A stretch of 64,000 nt of DNA from Fictibacillus norfolkensis. Its GTDB lineage: Bacteria > Bacillota > Bacilli > Bacillales > Fictibacillaceae. The DNA lies in contig NZ_JACSQM010000004.1 in NCBI RefSeq assembly GCF_014836645.1, forward strand, positions 62,001-126,000. The letters are read 5' to 3'. Below the pieces are notes generated by a model. The model saw only the letters and a list, made by a program, of their open reading frames with translations, did no database searches and was not told the origin of the DNA. Shown here in pieces: positions 52,078 to 61,835 of this stretch. A program made the translations under genes and the position numbers. The stretch's first letter is position 1. Each line of letters opens with the position of its first letter.

Positions 52078-53991
52078 ATGAAAGAAAAAATGAAACAAGC
52101 TTTTGCTGAATATAAATTTTTCTTTATAGCAATTGCTTTATTATGGATTAAAACATTTGTCATTTATAAAACTGCATTTGAACTGCCTATGGACAACAAA
52201 GTTCAAGAGTTAATCCTGTTGATTAACCCAATTAGTTCGATTATTCTTTTCTTAGGTATCACGCTTTATTTTAAAGGAAGAACGCATAGAAGAATGATTG
52301 TTGCAGTCAGTGCGATCATGAGTTTTGTGATGTATGCCAACATGGTGTTCTATCGTTTCTTCAATGACTTTATTACCATTCCAGTCTTGTTCCAAACGAG
52401 CAACATGGGTGACTTAGGTAATAGTGTATTTGAGTTGATACAACCTACTGATTTATTGGTATTCATCGACATCGTCATTTTGTCTTATTTCATGAGACGA
52501 GCTGATTACCGCCCTGCCCGTGCTTCACGCAAGCAGATCACGATTACTTTTGCTGCTGCAATCGTATTTTTTATCGTGAATGTTGGTATCGCAGAAACTG
52601 AAAGACCGCAGTTGTTAACTCGTACGTTTGACCGTGAAATGTTGATTAAAAACATCGGTTCATATAACTATCACGTTTATGATTCCATCATCCAATCTAA
52701 AGCAAAAGCACAGCGTGCATTTGCTGATGGAAGTGAAATTACAGACATTGAAAACTATTCACGTGCAAATTACAAAGAACCAAATCCTGAGATGTTCGGA
52801 AAAGCAAAAGGCAAGAATGTTTTCGTTATTTCAGTCGAATCAACACAAAACTTTGTTATTAACGAATCTGTAAACGGTAAAGAGATTACACCGTTTATGA
52901 ATGACCTGATCAAAGACAGTTATTACTTCCCGAACTTTTATCACCAAACTGGGCAAGGTAAAACGTCTGACTCAGAGTTTTTATTAGATAATTCTTTATA
53001 CCCACTTCCAAGTGGTGCAGTTTTCTTTACACACTCTCAGAACCAATACAATGCAACACCAGAAATTTTAAAAGAGCAAGGTTACTATTCATCCGTACAG
53101 CATGCTAACAACAAAAGTTTCTGGAACCGTGATATCATGTATGATAATTTCGGTTACGATCGTTATTACTCATTAAAAGATTTCGAAGTAACTCCTGAGA
53201 ATTCAATTGGATGGGGTTTAAAGGATAAAGATTTCTTTAAACAATCCATTCCACATCTAAAAGAGATGCAAGCAATGAACAAACCGTTCTATACAAAATA
53301 TATTACGTTAACAAATCACTTCCCGTTCACATTAGAAGAGGAAGATGAAACGATTCCAGAATGGACGTCTAACGATGGAACAGTTAACCGTTACTTTACA
53401 ACCGTTCGTTATACAGACGAAGCTTTAAAAGAGTTCTTCGATGATGTTAAAGAAGCTGGTCTTTATGAAGATTCAATCTTTATCATGTATGGTGACCATT
53501 ATGGGATCTCTGAAAACCATAACGATGCAATGGGTCAATTCTTAGGAAAAGAAATAACTCCTTTCGAATCTACTCAATTGCAGAAAGTACCATTAATTGT
53601 TCACATGCCAGGTGAAAAAGGTAAGACGATGGATACAGTTGGTGGCCAGATCGACCTTAAACCGACGATTCTTCACTTGTTAGGTATTGATACGAAGGGT
53701 GACATTCAGCTAGGTTCAGATTTATTCTCTAAAAACAGAGAAGATTTCGCTGTCCTTCGTGATAATTCTTATATCACTAAAGATAATGTGTTCACAGATG
53801 GTAAGTGTTATGACAAAGCAACGGGTGAACCTGTTGAAGGTGAAAACAATGCTTGTGAGCCATATAGTGAGCGCGCTAAGACTGAACTTGATATGTCAGA
53901 CCGTATCATTTATGGAGATCTGTTAAGATTCTACGATAAAGATAAAGCAAAGGATAAAGCTGTTAAACAAGAAGAAAAGCAAAAACAGTAA
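52078..53991 (+). CDS. ltaS: lipoteichoic acid synthase (LtaS/YqgS type)
   Basis: Polyglycerolphosphate LTA synthase, 637 aa, close in length and position to B. subtilis YqgS. Five N-terminal transmembrane helices (about 1-200), then an extracellular sulfatase-like domain. The catalytic threonine is Thr296 in [13 protein letters not shown], with metal-site regions [21 protein letters not shown] and LTNHFPF. A signal-peptidase-like stretch (KAKAQRAFA) lies between the domains. The start after GAGGAGGT is chosen over the upstream TTG. It uses phosphatidylglycerol as donor. Envelope-stress control is suggested by the ECF promoter. Confidence 0.93.
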   Translation: MKEKMKQAFAEYKFFFIAIALLWIKTFVIYKTAFELPMDNKVQELILLINPISSIILFLGITLYFKGRTHRRMIVAVSAIMSFVMYANMVFYRFFNDFITIPVLFQTSNMGDLGNSVFELIQPTDLLVFIDIVILSYFMRRADYRPARASRKQITITFAAAIVFFIVNVGIAETERPQLLTRTFDREMLIKNIGSYNYHVYDSIIQSKAKAQRAFADGSEITDIENYSRANYKEPNPEMFGKAKGKNVFVISVESTQNFVINESVNGKEITPFMNDLIKDSYYFPNFYHQTGQGKTSDSEFLLDNSLYPLPSGAVFFTHSQNQYNATPEILKEQGYYSSVQHANNKSFWNRDIMYDNFGYDRYYSLKDFEVTPENSIGWGLKDKDFFKQSIPHLKEMQAMNKPFYTKYITLTNHFPFTLEEEDETIPEWTSNDGTVNRYFTTVRYTDEALKEFFDDVKEAGLYEDSIFIMYGDHYGISENHNDAMGQFLGKEITPFESTQLQKVPLIVHMPGEKGKTMDTVGGQIDLKPTILHLLGIDTKGDIQLGSDLFSKNREDFAVLRDNSYITKDNVFTDGKCYDKATGEPVEGENNACEPYSERAKTELDMSDRIIYGDLLRFYDKDKAKDKAVKQEEKQKQ

Positions 53992-53997
53992 ATATTT

Positions 53998-54033
53998 AAA
54001 AGCACTCAACTTCGGTTGAGTGCTTTTTTTCTG
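53998..54033 (+). terminator. terminator of ltaS
   Basis: A 13-bp stem AAAAGCACTCAAC with TTCG tetraloop and T-rich tail. Confidence 0.9.
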
Positions 54034-54092
54034 CATAACTGCTTTACGTGAACATACATCTTAAAGAGGAAGGTTTTAAGGGAGGGCTATGT

Positions 54093-55286
54093 TTGGAAAT
54101 TGTCATGCGTAACGGCGATTCGTTCTGGTACTACTCACGTCTATTATCTATCCCTTACGTGTTGATCAAAGACTCTAATCCTAACGTAACAGCAGCAAGT
54201 ATGATTGCAGGGGAGAGTATCGAGATCCCTGGAATGTTTTTAGAAAAATATAAGATTAAAAATGGCGACACTTTTTTTTCTATAGCAGATAAATTTGATA
54301 TTCCTTTAGATGCATTATATTTAGTTAATCCAACTGTGAAACCAAAGGAAATATTTACGAAGGACATCATCAATATTCCTAGAGTGCTGCCGTATCCATC
54401 TATAAAATGTCAGAGAAAGTACAATACAGCTGCACTGAATCATGATATGGATAAACTTATTAACGTTTATCCATTCATAAAAAAACAGGAGATTGGTAAA
54501 TCTGTTCTCGGCAAACCTATAGATATGCTTATAATAGGAAATGGAAAAAAGAAAGTGCACATTAACGGTTCGTTTCATGGAAACGAATGGATTACTTCAG
54601 GGGTTCTGATGAAGTTTATTAATGAATATGCAGCTGCGCTATCAAGTGATAAAGTATTGAATGGACACAAAGCTTCGGACCTATATAGGAATACGACACT
54701 TTATGCAGTACCTATGGTCGATCCGGATGGTGTCGATCTTGTTTTGAATGGTCTCCCTGAAAACTCCGAGTGGAGAGAGATTGTTCTAAAATTAAATAAA
54801 GGAAGCAAAGACTTTTCTGCTTGGAAAGCAAATATTCGCGGTGTAGATCTCAATAATCAATTTCCCGCAAGGTGGGAGCTTGAACAAGTAAGAAAACCAA
54901 CTTCACCTGCCCCAAGAGATTATCCTGGTAACGCTCCGTTAAGTGAACCAGAAGCAATAGTGATGGCAGAGATTTCAGAAAAGCACCAATTTGATCGAGT
55001 GGTAGCTCTGCATACACAAGGAAAAGAACTATACTGGGGTTTTGAAGGGGAAGAACCTATGCCGGTTTCAGGAGAGATCGCCGCTGAATTTGAAAGGGTT
55101 AGCGGCTATAAAGCAATCAGGTATGTGGATAGTTATGCTGGTTACAAAGATTGGTTCATTCAAGAGTACAGAAAACCGGGATTCACGATAGAGCTCGGAA
55201 TAGGGGTTAACCCGCTTCCATTAAGACAGTTTGAAACGATTTATGAAGATACAAGGGGTATCCTGTTAGCAGCTCTTTACATGTAA
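54093..55286 (+). CDS. yqgT: LysM-M14 carboxypeptidase (YqgT-like gamma-D-glutamyl endopeptidase)
   Basis: Peptidoglycan peptidase, 397 aa. N-terminal LysM repeats (MEIVMRNGDSFWYYSRLLSIPY; KIKNGDTFFSIADKFDIP) precede a zinc carboxypeptidase M14 domain. Zinc ligands are in SFHGNEWITS (His, Glu) and VALHTQGKELYW (His); the catalytic Glu is in GFTIELGIG. It is like B. subtilis YqgT and B. sphaericus endopeptidase I, which cut gamma-D-Glu-diamino acid bonds. I start at TTG 54093, 6 bp after AGGGAGGG, rather than the GTG 45 bp upstream. No signal peptide is visible, so recycling of muropeptides or action in the mother cell is likely. Confidence 0.87.
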   Translation: MEIVMRNGDSFWYYSRLLSIPYVLIKDSNPNVTAASMIAGESIEIPGMFLEKYKIKNGDTFFSIADKFDIPLDALYLVNPTVKPKEIFTKDIINIPRVLPYPSIKCQRKYNTAALNHDMDKLINVYPFIKKQEIGKSVLGKPIDMLIIGNGKKKVHINGSFHGNEWITSGVLMKFINEYAAALSSDKVLNGHKASDLYRNTTLYAVPMVDPDGVDLVLNGLPENSEWREIVLKLNKGSKDFSAWKANIRGVDLNNQFPARWELEQVRKPTSPAPRDYPGNAPLSEPEAIVMAEISEKHQFDRVVALHTQGKELYWGFEGEEPMPVSGEIAAEFERVSGYKAIRYVDSYAGYKDWFIQEYRKPGFTIELGIGVNPLPLRQFETIYEDTRGILLAALYM

Positions 55287-55351
55287 GGTGAAATTGAGAC
55301 TTCTAGAAATAGTGCTTCACATCAATTAACTTTATGGCTGTTAAAAGAAAG

Positions 55352-55387
55352 AAAAAACCATCAGAAATTGAATTCTGATGGTTTTTT
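55352..55387. terminator. bidirectional terminator between yqgT and yqgW
   Basis: AAAAAACCATCAGAA/TTCTGATGGTTTTTT with a short loop. A and T runs flank both sides. Confidence 0.9.
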
Positions 55388-55393
55388 GAGTTT

Positions 55394-55579
55394 TTAATGG
55401 CCTGTAGAGCCGCCGCTGCCTACTAAAACGTCCAGAACAGTCATGACTGTAAACCAGCCAAAAACTGCAAACGTTAAAAAAGCAAAACCAGCTGCCATTA
55501 AATTTTTAATTTTTAACGAACGCAATAGTCCCAACGCAGCTAGAATAGCTACTAAGCCGAATATAATGGCTAATCCCAT
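55394..55579 (-). CDS. yqgW: DUF2759 membrane protein YqgW
   Basis: Small membrane protein, 61 aa, of the DUF2759 family (B. subtilis YqgW). Two transmembrane helices (about 3-20 and 28-52) joined by a basic turn (RSLKIKN), with a Gly/Ser/His tail. AAGGGGG precedes the ATG. Function unknown. Confidence 0.82.
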   Translation of the reverse strand: MGLAIIFGLVAILAALGLLRSLKIKNLMAAGFAFLTFAVFGWFTVMTVLDVLVGSGGSTGH

Positions 55580-55665
55580 TATTCTGTGCCCCCTTGCTCT
55601 GGAGTAATACCAATCCTATGTATAACGCTTTCACACAGGTATAACCTTGTATTATTTTACTTGTT

Positions 55666-56094
55666 TTATTCTGGTTTGTCGAGTGCACATTGGAACAAAA
55701 TGAACTCAATTGTTAGTTTATAGGCAGAAGCCCACTTTTTAACAAGGGGTTTGTGCTGGTTCCCAACGACTAAAAACATCTGTTTATTATTAGTGAACTC
55801 AACAATTAATTCTTCTTCTGTTTGAAGTAAAAACATTGCTTTTTCTAGCTCTTCACCTTCCTTGATATAAAAGACACAGATCATATCAAGATAAAGATAC
55901 GTTTGATCTGAGTCAGATGTGAACCCATAATCCTCAAATAACAGAGTCTTTCTGAAAGGGTGGATCGAAAGTAAAGGGATCGCTTCAAAAAGTTCATCAA
56001 CTCTTTGAGAAGTAATGATCAAATCTTCTTGTTGATCATGCACAGAAATAGGAGCGGGTGTATCCATATTTTCGTATCCGAAAAAGACTTTCAT
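55666..56094 (-). CDS. hypothetical protein, 142 aa
   Basis: A soluble acidic protein I cannot name. From the chosen start it reads MKVFFGYENMDTPAPISVHDQQEDL and is rich in Glu, Asp, Phe and Tyr, with alternating beta strands (TYLYLDMICVFYI, MFLLQTEEELIVEF). No membrane segment or catalytic motif is visible. The start is the internal methionine after CGGAGG; the 39 upstream codons are rejected. Divergent from yqgX: the two starts are 72 bp apart and probably share a promoter region. Confidence 0.72.
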   Translation of the reverse strand: MKVFFGYENMDTPAPISVHDQQEDLIITSQRVDELFEAIPLLSIHPFRKTLLFEDYGFTSDSDQTYLYLDMICVFYIKEGEELEKAMFLLQTEEELIVEFTNNKQMFLVVGNQHKPLVKKWASAYKLTIEFILFQCALDKPE

Positions 56095-56165
56095 GTGTTT
56101 CCTCCGAAATATTGTTTGTTTTAGTGTAAGATAGAAAGTAATAACTTGCAATTGGAGGCTTGAAA

Positions 56166-56798
56166 ATGAAGTGGAAAAAATTAACGGTAGGACCTGTACA
56201 AGAGAATACATATATTATATACAATAATCATAATGAAGCAGTGGTCATTGATCCAGGCAGTGAAGGAAAAAGAATCATACAAACCATAGAGTCATTAAAA
56301 GTAAAACCTTTAGCCGTATTGTTAACGCATGCTCATTTTGATCATATTGGAGCTGTTGATGACGTGCGTGAAAGATATGACATTCCGTTGTATGTTCATA
56401 AAAAAGAAGCTGATTGGCTGAGTGACACAAAAAAGAATGGATCAAAATATTTTGGTCAAAGCATAACGGCTAAGCCGGCAAGCTATATTCTAACGCATGC
56501 AGATAATACCTTAAAGATCGGAAACTTCTCATTTGAGGTATTAACAACCCCTGGTCATTCTCCTGGAAGTGTTTCGTATTATTCAAGAAGCAGTGGTGCT
56601 GTTTTTTCAGGTGATGCTTTGTTTGCAGGAAGCATTGGAAGAACAGATCTACATGGCGGAGATCAGGAAGTATTGATCAATAGCATTCATGAAAAACTGC
56701 TTAATCTGCCAGAAGAAACGGTCGTGTTATCAGGTCATGGCCCTGAGACAACTATTGGAATGGAAATGGACTCGAATCCATTCTTAAGCGGGTTCTAA
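56166..56798 (+). CDS. yqgX: metallo-beta-lactamase fold hydrolase YqgX
   Basis: Glyoxalase II-like metallo-hydrolase, 210 aa, close to B. subtilis YqgX. The metal motif is LTHAHFDHIGA (about residues 55-65), followed by TTPGHSPGS (His), SGDALFAGS (bridging Asp) and LSGHGPETT (His). The ATG at 56166 follows TTGGAGG; the TTG six bases earlier is too close to it. It may act on S-lactoyl-bacillithiol or similar thioesters. The methyltransferase gene follows after 2 bp. Confidence 0.88.
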   Translation: MKWKKLTVGPVQENTYIIYNNHNEAVVIDPGSEGKRIIQTIESLKVKPLAVLLTHAHFDHIGAVDDVRERYDIPLYVHKKEADWLSDTKKNGSKYFGQSITAKPASYILTHADNTLKIGNFSFEVLTTPGHSPGSVSYYSRSSGAVFSGDALFAGSIGRTDLHGGDQEVLINSIHEKLLNLPEETVVLSGHGPETTIGMEMDSNPFLSGF

Positions 56799-56800
56799 TC

Positions 56801-57886
56801 GTGCCTAACCCGAGTTTGCTTCAAAAAAAATTGGCAGATAGCGAATGGCTAACGATGGAGGAGTACATGGAACATGCTCTTTATCATCCGTTAGAGGGCT
56901 ATTATATGAAAGAGAACACGAAGATCGGAAAGAACGGTGATTTTTATACAGCTAGCCTTGTGTCAGATGTATTTGCTAATGTGTGGGCTGACTTATTCAT
57001 AAGAACGATAGAGGATCAGAACCTTCAGCCAATCGTTGTGGAGTTTGGAGGAGGAACCGGTCACTTTTCTCAGCAAGTTCTAGAGAGTTGGTCTTCGCAA
57101 TCAGTCGAACATATATCATATGTCATTGTAGAACTTAGTCCTTATCACAGACGAAAATTAGATGCGAAGTTAGCTGAGTACCCCATTACCATTCTATGTT
57201 CATTGAATGAACTTATAGAGCGATACCCATCATTTAGGGGAATTATATTTGCAAATGAAGTTCTTGATGCGTTTCCGCTTCGGATTTTTCAAAAAAAGAA
57301 TGATGAATGGTATGAAAAAGGAGTCTCTCTTCAAAAAAACACGGAAGAACTTCGCTTTCTTTATAAGAAAGTAGAGAATTCATCATTACAAAAAAAGTTA
57401 GAGGGAATTTTTCGCTCTAGAGATAAAGCGAATGAACTTGAAGTTTCCTTTTCTATGCTTTCTTGGCTTAAAAACCTCTACGAATGGATAGAATTAGAGA
57501 CATGCTTATTCTTTGTCGATTACGGTTTGTTAGGCGAAGAGTGGAACACTTTACGTTTAAAAGAAGGAAGTATTAGGGGCTATTATCGACATCAAATACA
57601 AAACAATCCATTAGCATTTCCCGGGATGATGGATATTACGTTCCACATAGATTGGGAACAAGTGATAAGAGTAGGAATTGATTCGGGTGTTACTACACTT
57701 CCCGTAAAGAATCAAGGAGACTTCTTATTAGAAGAAGGACTTTTATCATGGTTACAGGATACACAGAGTCTCGATCCATTCTCTATAGAACATAAAAGAA
57801 ACCGGGCCATTCGTTCATTTCTACTCGATCATTCTCTTGCAAATGGATTTCAAGTCATACATCAAAAAAAGCAGACCGTATTATAA
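56801..57886 (+). CDS. SAM-dependent methyltransferase, MidA/NDUFAF7-like
   Basis: Methyltransferase of the COG1565/PF02636 family, 361 aa. N-terminal EEYMEHALYHPLEGYYMKE matches the family opening. The SAM motif is VEFGGGTGHFSQQVLE (about residues 80-95), then VIVELSPYHRRK and FANEVLDAFPLRIF. Mitochondrial NDUFAF7 relatives methylate a complex I subunit; the bacterial substrate is unknown. The GTG at 56801 has only a weak GCGGG site; an in-frame start near MEEYMEHAL (after GATGGAGGAG) is possible. Co-transcribed with yqgX. Confidence 0.82.
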   Translation: MPNPSLLQKKLADSEWLTMEEYMEHALYHPLEGYYMKENTKIGKNGDFYTASLVSDVFANVWADLFIRTIEDQNLQPIVVEFGGGTGHFSQQVLESWSSQSVEHISYVIVELSPYHRRKLDAKLAEYPITILCSLNELIERYPSFRGIIFANEVLDAFPLRIFQKKNDEWYEKGVSLQKNTEELRFLYKKVENSSLQKKLEGIFRSRDKANELEVSFSMLSWLKNLYEWIELETCLFFVDYGLLGEEWNTLRLKEGSIRGYYRHQIQNNPLAFPGMMDITFHIDWEQVIRVGIDSGVTTLPVKNQGDFLLEEGLLSWLQDTQSLDPFSIEHKRNRAIRSFLLDHSLANGFQVIHQKKQTVL

Positions 57887-57900
57887 CGGCCTGCTTTTTT
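57864..57900 (+). terminator. terminator of the yqgX-methyltransferase operon
   Basis: AAAAAAGCAG...CTGCTTTTTT with inner CCGT/ACGG pairing, overlapping the stop codon. Confidence 0.85.
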
Positions 57901-57918
57901 GATGCATCGGAGAACGTA

Positions 57919-58167
57919 TTAATGCCCTCCACCGGCGCCAGGAGTCATCATAAACGTTGACCAGTATGTAAAACCAACAAAGAAAACAGTTAAATAAGCA
58001 CCAAAGATATAAATATACATACGCTCAGATAAGTTCAAATACCCTAAAGAAACGAACATAATCGTTTGTCCTAAGAACAATAATGCCATGTCTTGCATAT
58101 CACCTAGATACGCCATGACTCCGATGATTCCAGTCCAGAAGCCTAAAACCTTATACATTCTTGACAT
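57919..58167 (-). CDS. yqgY: DUF2626 membrane protein YqgY
   Basis: Small membrane protein, 82 aa, of the DUF2626 family (B. subtilis YqgY, about 79 aa). Two to three helices (about 6-22, 26-45, 50-72) and a Gly-rich MMTPGAGGGH tail. The frame extends upstream, but MSRMYKVLGFW after AGGAGGGG is the clear start. Function unknown. Divergent from mgsR. Confidence 0.85.
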   Translation of the reverse strand: MSRMYKVLGFWTGIIGVMAYLGDMQDMALLFLGQTIMFVSLGYLNLSERMYIYIFGAYLTVFFVGFTYWSTFMMTPGAGGGH

Positions 58168-58352
58168 ATGTATCCCCTCCTTTTTTCGCCAATACTTGTA
58201 TCCTTTAGTATTATATATGAGTTTCCACTCACTTGTAAATGCCAATTGTAAGCGGATAAATACACAATTAAAAGATAATTCATGAATATTAGCTGTTTTT
58301 TGGTTTATTATGCCTCTTTTAAAGGTAATGTAAACCAAAAGGAGTGAGTCTG

Positions 58353-58742
58353 ATGAGTTCTATAACATTTTACACGTACCCAAGCTGCACTTCGTGTCGC
58401 AAAGCGAAAATGTGGCTTAAGCAAAATAAAGTTTCGTTTGATGAAAGACATTTATTCAAAGAAACCCCATCTGTTGAAGAACTTAGAGAGCTATTAAAAC
58501 TTACAAAGTATGGAACAGAAGATATCTTGGCTAAAAGAAGTCAGTCATTTAAATCATTAGATGTTGACATCTATGATCTTTCAACAAATGAACTATTAAC
58601 GCTCTTGACTAAAAATCCAAAACTGTTAAAAAGACCTTTAGTAACAGACGGTAAACAGCTCATAGCGGGTTATAGTCCTGGAGATATGAAAAAACTATGT
58701 GCAACAAAAGAAAAAGAACACATTTCAAGTCATGTGTCCTGA
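58353..58742 (+). CDS. mgsR: Spx/ArsC-family regulator MgsR
   Basis: Spx-like protein, 129 aa, orthologue by position and sequence of B. subtilis MgsR (YqgZ). The thioredoxin-like fold carries the redox switch Cys12-x-x-Cys15 (YPSCTSCRKA). It is expected to bind the alpha C-terminal domain of RNA polymerase and activate a subset of SigB general stress genes. The ATG at 58353 has AAAGGAGTG; the GTG upstream overlaps that site. LLKRPLVTDGKQLIAGY is the family's C-terminal signature. Confidence 0.9.
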   Translation: MSSITFYTYPSCTSCRKAKMWLKQNKVSFDERHLFKETPSVEELRELLKLTKYGTEDILAKRSQSFKSLDVDIYDLSTNELLTLLTKNPKLLKRPLVTDGKQLIAGYSPGDMKKLCATKEKEHISSHVS

Positions 58743-58746
58743 ACAT

Positions 58747-58781
58747 AGCACTCTTTACTTTTAAAGAGTGTTATTTTTTTT
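58747..58781 (+). terminator. terminator of mgsR
   Basis: CACTCTTTA/TAAAGAGTG stem with short loop, then an almost continuous T run. Confidence 0.8.
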
Positions 58782-58855
58782 GGCTGGGCTAGCTGGATTT
58801 GAACCAACGCATGACGGAGTCAAAGTCCGTTGCCTTACCGCTTGGCTATAGCCCA
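58781..58855 (-). tRNA. tRNA-Gln (TTG)
   Basis: 75 nt on the minus strand with encoded CCA. Acceptor TGGGCTA/TAGCCCA, anticodon TTG in CTTTGAC, standing alone between mgsR and comGA. Confidence 0.95.
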
Positions 58856-58977
58856 ATGCAACAATACTAGTATGAGCTGTGTCGAAATTTATATACATAT
58901 CTTTTTTGAAAAAATGCAGGAATTGTCGTTTTATGAGAGAAATGATTATTCAATAACAAAAAGGGAGATGATAGTGC

Positions 58978-60084
58978 TTGCCGATTAAGTTGTTAGGAAA
59001 TTCAATCCTTCATGAGGCATCTATTCAGAAAGCATCAGACATTCATTTTATACCAATAAAAAAGGGAGGTATCGTTCAATTTCGTATAGATGATCGACTG
59101 ATTGAACACAGAACGCTCTCTCAAGAAGAGTACATCAGAGTTCTCGCGCATTTTAAATATTCCGCAAGAATGGACATTGGCGAACATCGAAAGCCACAGA
59201 GTGGGTCAATGGACGTTATGGTCAATAATGTAAATCTACATCTTCGTTTTTCATCCATACCTTCCGCATTTAATGAATCACTCGTCATACGATTGCTTCC
59301 TCAGCAAGAAACATTAACTCTTCATGAACTATCACTTTTTCCTCACATGTTTCAAAAACTTTTATCCCTCATTAAACGTTCCAGTGGTCTATTATTATTC
59401 TCTGGCCCAACAGGATCAGGTAAAACCACCATCTTATATTCCTTGCTTCATCACCTGCAAAAAAACTATAAACGGCAAGTGGTAACACTGGAAGATCCCG
59501 TAGAACGTAAAGTAGATTCGTTTTTACAAATGGAAATTAATGAAAAAGCAGGTCTGACGTACGGTGAAGGGTTCAAGTCATTATTGCGTCATGATCCCGA
59601 TGTGATCATGATCGGTGAGATCAGAGACGAAGCAACAGCGAGGCTCGTTATTCGAGCATCATTGACTGGACATCTTGTTTTGTCTACGATGCATGCTGCA
59701 GATTGTATCGGTTGTATTGAGCGTCTTCGAGAATTTGGTATTCAAGAAACAGAACTGCAGCAAACATTGATGGGAATCGTGTCACAGCGTCTGATCTCGA
59801 TACCATGTCCTTTTTGCGGGGACAATTGTGTTGATTTTTGTTTCAAGTCTAGAACGTATAGAAGAGCCGGAATCTACGAGATGCTTTGTAATCAGGAATT
59901 ATTCACTGTGTTAAATAAGGTGAGTCGTGAAAAGACTATCTACAAAAACCTCTCATTTTATTTTAACCATGCTTTTGCAGCAGGATATGTGACAAAAGAG
60001 AGCTATGAAAGATGGATGGGAGGAGAATCACAAAGTGATAAGAAGGGGCTGGAAAAAGGCTTCTCAAGGGATATTTCTTTATAA
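58978..60084 (+). CDS. comGA: competence pseudopilus ATPase ComGA
   Basis: GspE/PilB-type traffic ATPase, 368 aa (B. subtilis 356 aa). It powers assembly of the DNA-uptake pseudopilus at the inner membrane face. Walker A SGPTGSGKTTIL (about residues 140-151), Asp box VTLEDPVE, Walker B VIMIGEIRDEATA, and His box GHLVLSTMHAAD. A zinc-type CPFCGDNC pair lies near residue 280. The TTG start follows GGGAG by 10 bp; no in-frame ATG is nearby. First gene of comGA-GG. I could not identify a clear pair of AAAA-N5-TTTT ComK boxes upstream. Confidence 0.92.
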   Translation: MPIKLLGNSILHEASIQKASDIHFIPIKKGGIVQFRIDDRLIEHRTLSQEEYIRVLAHFKYSARMDIGEHRKPQSGSMDVMVNNVNLHLRFSSIPSAFNESLVIRLLPQQETLTLHELSLFPHMFQKLLSLIKRSSGLLLFSGPTGSGKTTILYSLLHHLQKNYKRQVVTLEDPVERKVDSFLQMEINEKAGLTYGEGFKSLLRHDPDVIMIGEIRDEATARLVIRASLTGHLVLSTMHAADCIGCIERLREFGIQETELQQTLMGIVSQRLISIPCPFCGDNCVDFCFKSRTYRRAGIYEMLCNQELFTVLNKVSREKTIYKNLSFYFNHAFAAGYVTKESYERWMGGESQSDKKGLEKGFSRDISL

Positions 60085-61066
60085 GCTTGGCTTTTTATTA
60101 GATCAAGGCTATACCATTAACAAAAGCATAGAGCTCGTCAGGTCACAGCTTCCACAAAAACGGCGAGAAGATGCTGATCACATGCTGGAGATCCTTGCTT
60201 CTGGTCATTCTGTGATCGAGATCTTTTCACCATTACAATTGCCCAAAGAAATAGTAAGTTCATTATCCATAAACAGTGCGAATGGCAATTTGACGAAAAG
60301 TCTTATGGAGAACGGAACTTTTTTGAGAAAAAAAGCTGATTGGCGTGCCCGTTTGAACAAAGCCATTAGATATCCTCTCTTCTTGCTATTCCTTATCGTC
60401 TGGATCGCGATCGTATTCTATCAATTTCTATTTCCTCAATTTTCTATCCTATTCTCATCATTAGATGTTAAAACTCCGTTGTTTACGAAATGGATGCTAA
60501 TGTTTTTAGGAAGCATGCCACTCATCGGAGTGTGTTTCCTCACTTTAAGCATAGCATCATGGATCGTTATGATCGTTATGAGAAAGAAAGCAAAGCCTTC
60601 TACTCAGATGGATCTACTTATGAGAATCCCCATCTTAAAACAATTTCTTTTGTTAATGAACACACATTTCTTTAGTGTGAACTTCGGCTCGATGCTGCAA
60701 AGTGGTTTATCTGTATCTGATGCCCTTCTTGTAATGGAGAAACATTTAAACAAAGGTTTTTTTAAAGAGGAGAGTCAGAGGCTACAGAAAGGTCTCTTAA
60801 ATGGATCCGAACTAACCGAGCTTTTGATTGAAAAGTCCTATTTTAAGAGTGAACTAGCTGAGATTGTCCGCTTTGGATTAGCTCATGGAGAACTCGGCAG
60901 AGAATTAATCTCTTATGGCGAGTGGGTTTTTAAAGAGTTAGAAGATAAGGTTTATTCTTCCTTGCAAAGAATTCAACCCATCCTCTTTGCAGGGATCGGA
61001 GTGTTTGTTTTATTAATGTTTGCCTCTATGTTATTGCCTATGTTTAAACTCATGGAAGCATTATGA
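60035..61066 (+). CDS. comGB: competence pseudopilus membrane protein ComGB
   Basis: GspF/PilC-type platform protein, 343 aa from the preferred GTG start (B. subtilis 323 aa). Two GspF repeats (about 15-130 and 210-335), each with hydrophobic helices: YPLFLLFLIVWIAIVFYQFLF, then ILFAGIGVFVLLMFASMLLPM at the C-terminus. It overlaps the comGA 3' end by 50 bp. GTG 60035 follows GGAGGAG; an ATG 30 bp upstream lies before the site. It anchors ComGA and the pseudopilus base. Confidence 0.88.
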   Translation: MIRRGWKKASQGIFLYKLGFLLDQGYTINKSIELVRSQLPQKRREDADHMLEILASGHSVIEIFSPLQLPKEIVSSLSINSANGNLTKSLMENGTFLRKKADWRARLNKAIRYPLFLLFLIVWIAIVFYQFLFPQFSILFSSLDVKTPLFTKWMLMFLGSMPLIGVCFLTLSIASWIVMIVMRKKAKPSTQMDLLMRIPILKQFLLLMNTHFFSVNFGSMLQSGLSVSDALLVMEKHLNKGFFKEESQRLQKGLLNGSELTELLIEKSYFKSELAEIVRFGLAHGELGRELISYGEWVFKELEDKVYSSLQRIQPILFAGIGVFVLLMFASMLLPMFKLMEAL

Positions 61067-61077
61067 GGAGGAAGAAT

Positions 61078-61380
61078 ATGAATAATGAAAAAGGATTTAC
61101 TTTAATAGAAATGATGATCGTGCTTTTGATCATTTCGGTACTGATGCTTATAGCCCTCCCAAGTATGACGAAGAATAACAGTCTCGTAAAATCGTTAGGA
61201 TGTGAAGCGACCATCGATCTTGTGCAAGGACAAGTTGGAGCGTATGAGGCAGAGAAAAATGTACTGCCTACGATAGAAGAACTGAAAGATGGCGGATATA
61301 TTGATACCGTAACCTGTCCAGACAAAAAACCTTTGCTTATCGATAGTAAAGGAGTCGTTTCAGTGAGCGATGAAGAGTGA
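61078..61380 (+). CDS. comGC: major pseudopilin ComGC
   Basis: Type IV pilin-like major pseudopilin, 100 aa (B. subtilis 98 aa). The prepilin peptidase ComC site is KG|FTLIEMMIVLLI, with the conserved Glu at mature position 5 region. Cysteines C41-region (LGCEAT) and TCPDKK may form the known intramolecular disulfide. The ATG at 61078 is chosen because GAGGAGG lies before it and after the overlapping upstream ATG. Confidence 0.92.
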   Translation: MNNEKGFTLIEMMIVLLIISVLMLIALPSMTKNNSLVKSLGCEATIDLVQGQVGAYEAEKNVLPTIEELKDGGYIDTVTCPDKKPLLIDSKGVVSVSDEE

Positions 61381-61835
61381 ACGAACAGGTAGAAAAAATA
61401 AAGAAGGGACAATTAGGATTTAGTTTGATCGAAATGATGATCGTACTTTTGATTATCGGTATGATCAGTGCGGTTGCATACCCTTCGTATGATCGTTTTA
61501 GAAAGAACCGGGAGACTGAATATTTTATCCGTACGTTTCAAAAAGACATCGTTCATATGCAGCAAAAAGCAGTGAATGAGAATCGGATCTATAATTTATC
61601 GATCGATAATGAAAAACATAAATACGAAGTGCGAGGGAACGGCAGTAAAGAACCTATAAAAAAGGATTTTCCAAAACATATCTGGTTTGAGAGCTATTCG
61701 ATGTTATTATCAGTGCAATACAATCAGAATGGAAATATCAGTCGTGCGGGGACTCTCTATATTCACTCTGCTACTTCTTCGTATAAGATGGTATTTCAAT
61801 TAGGCAAAGGTAAATTTTATGTTGCAAAACAATAA
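61377..61835 (+). CDS. comGD: minor pseudopilin ComGD
   Basis: Pseudopilin, 152 aa, with N-terminal cleavage motif LG|FSLIEMMIVLLIIGM. The GTG start overlaps the comGC stop (GTGA). The remaining region is soluble and beta-rich. It is slightly longer than B. subtilis ComGD (143 aa). Overlaps comGE by 17 bp. Confidence 0.88.
   Translation: MNEQVEKIKKGQLGFSLIEMMIVLLIIGMISAVAYPSYDRFRKNRETEYFIRTFQKDIVHMQQKAVNENRIYNLSIDNEKHKYEVRGNGSKEPIKKDFPKHIWFESYSMLLSVQYNQNGNISRAGTLYIHSATSSYKMVFQLGKGKFYVAKQ

Noticed and set aside
58856..58977. ComK boxes upstream of comGA
   Set aside because: A- and T-runs are present, but no pair of AAAA-N5-TTTT boxes at a proper distance.
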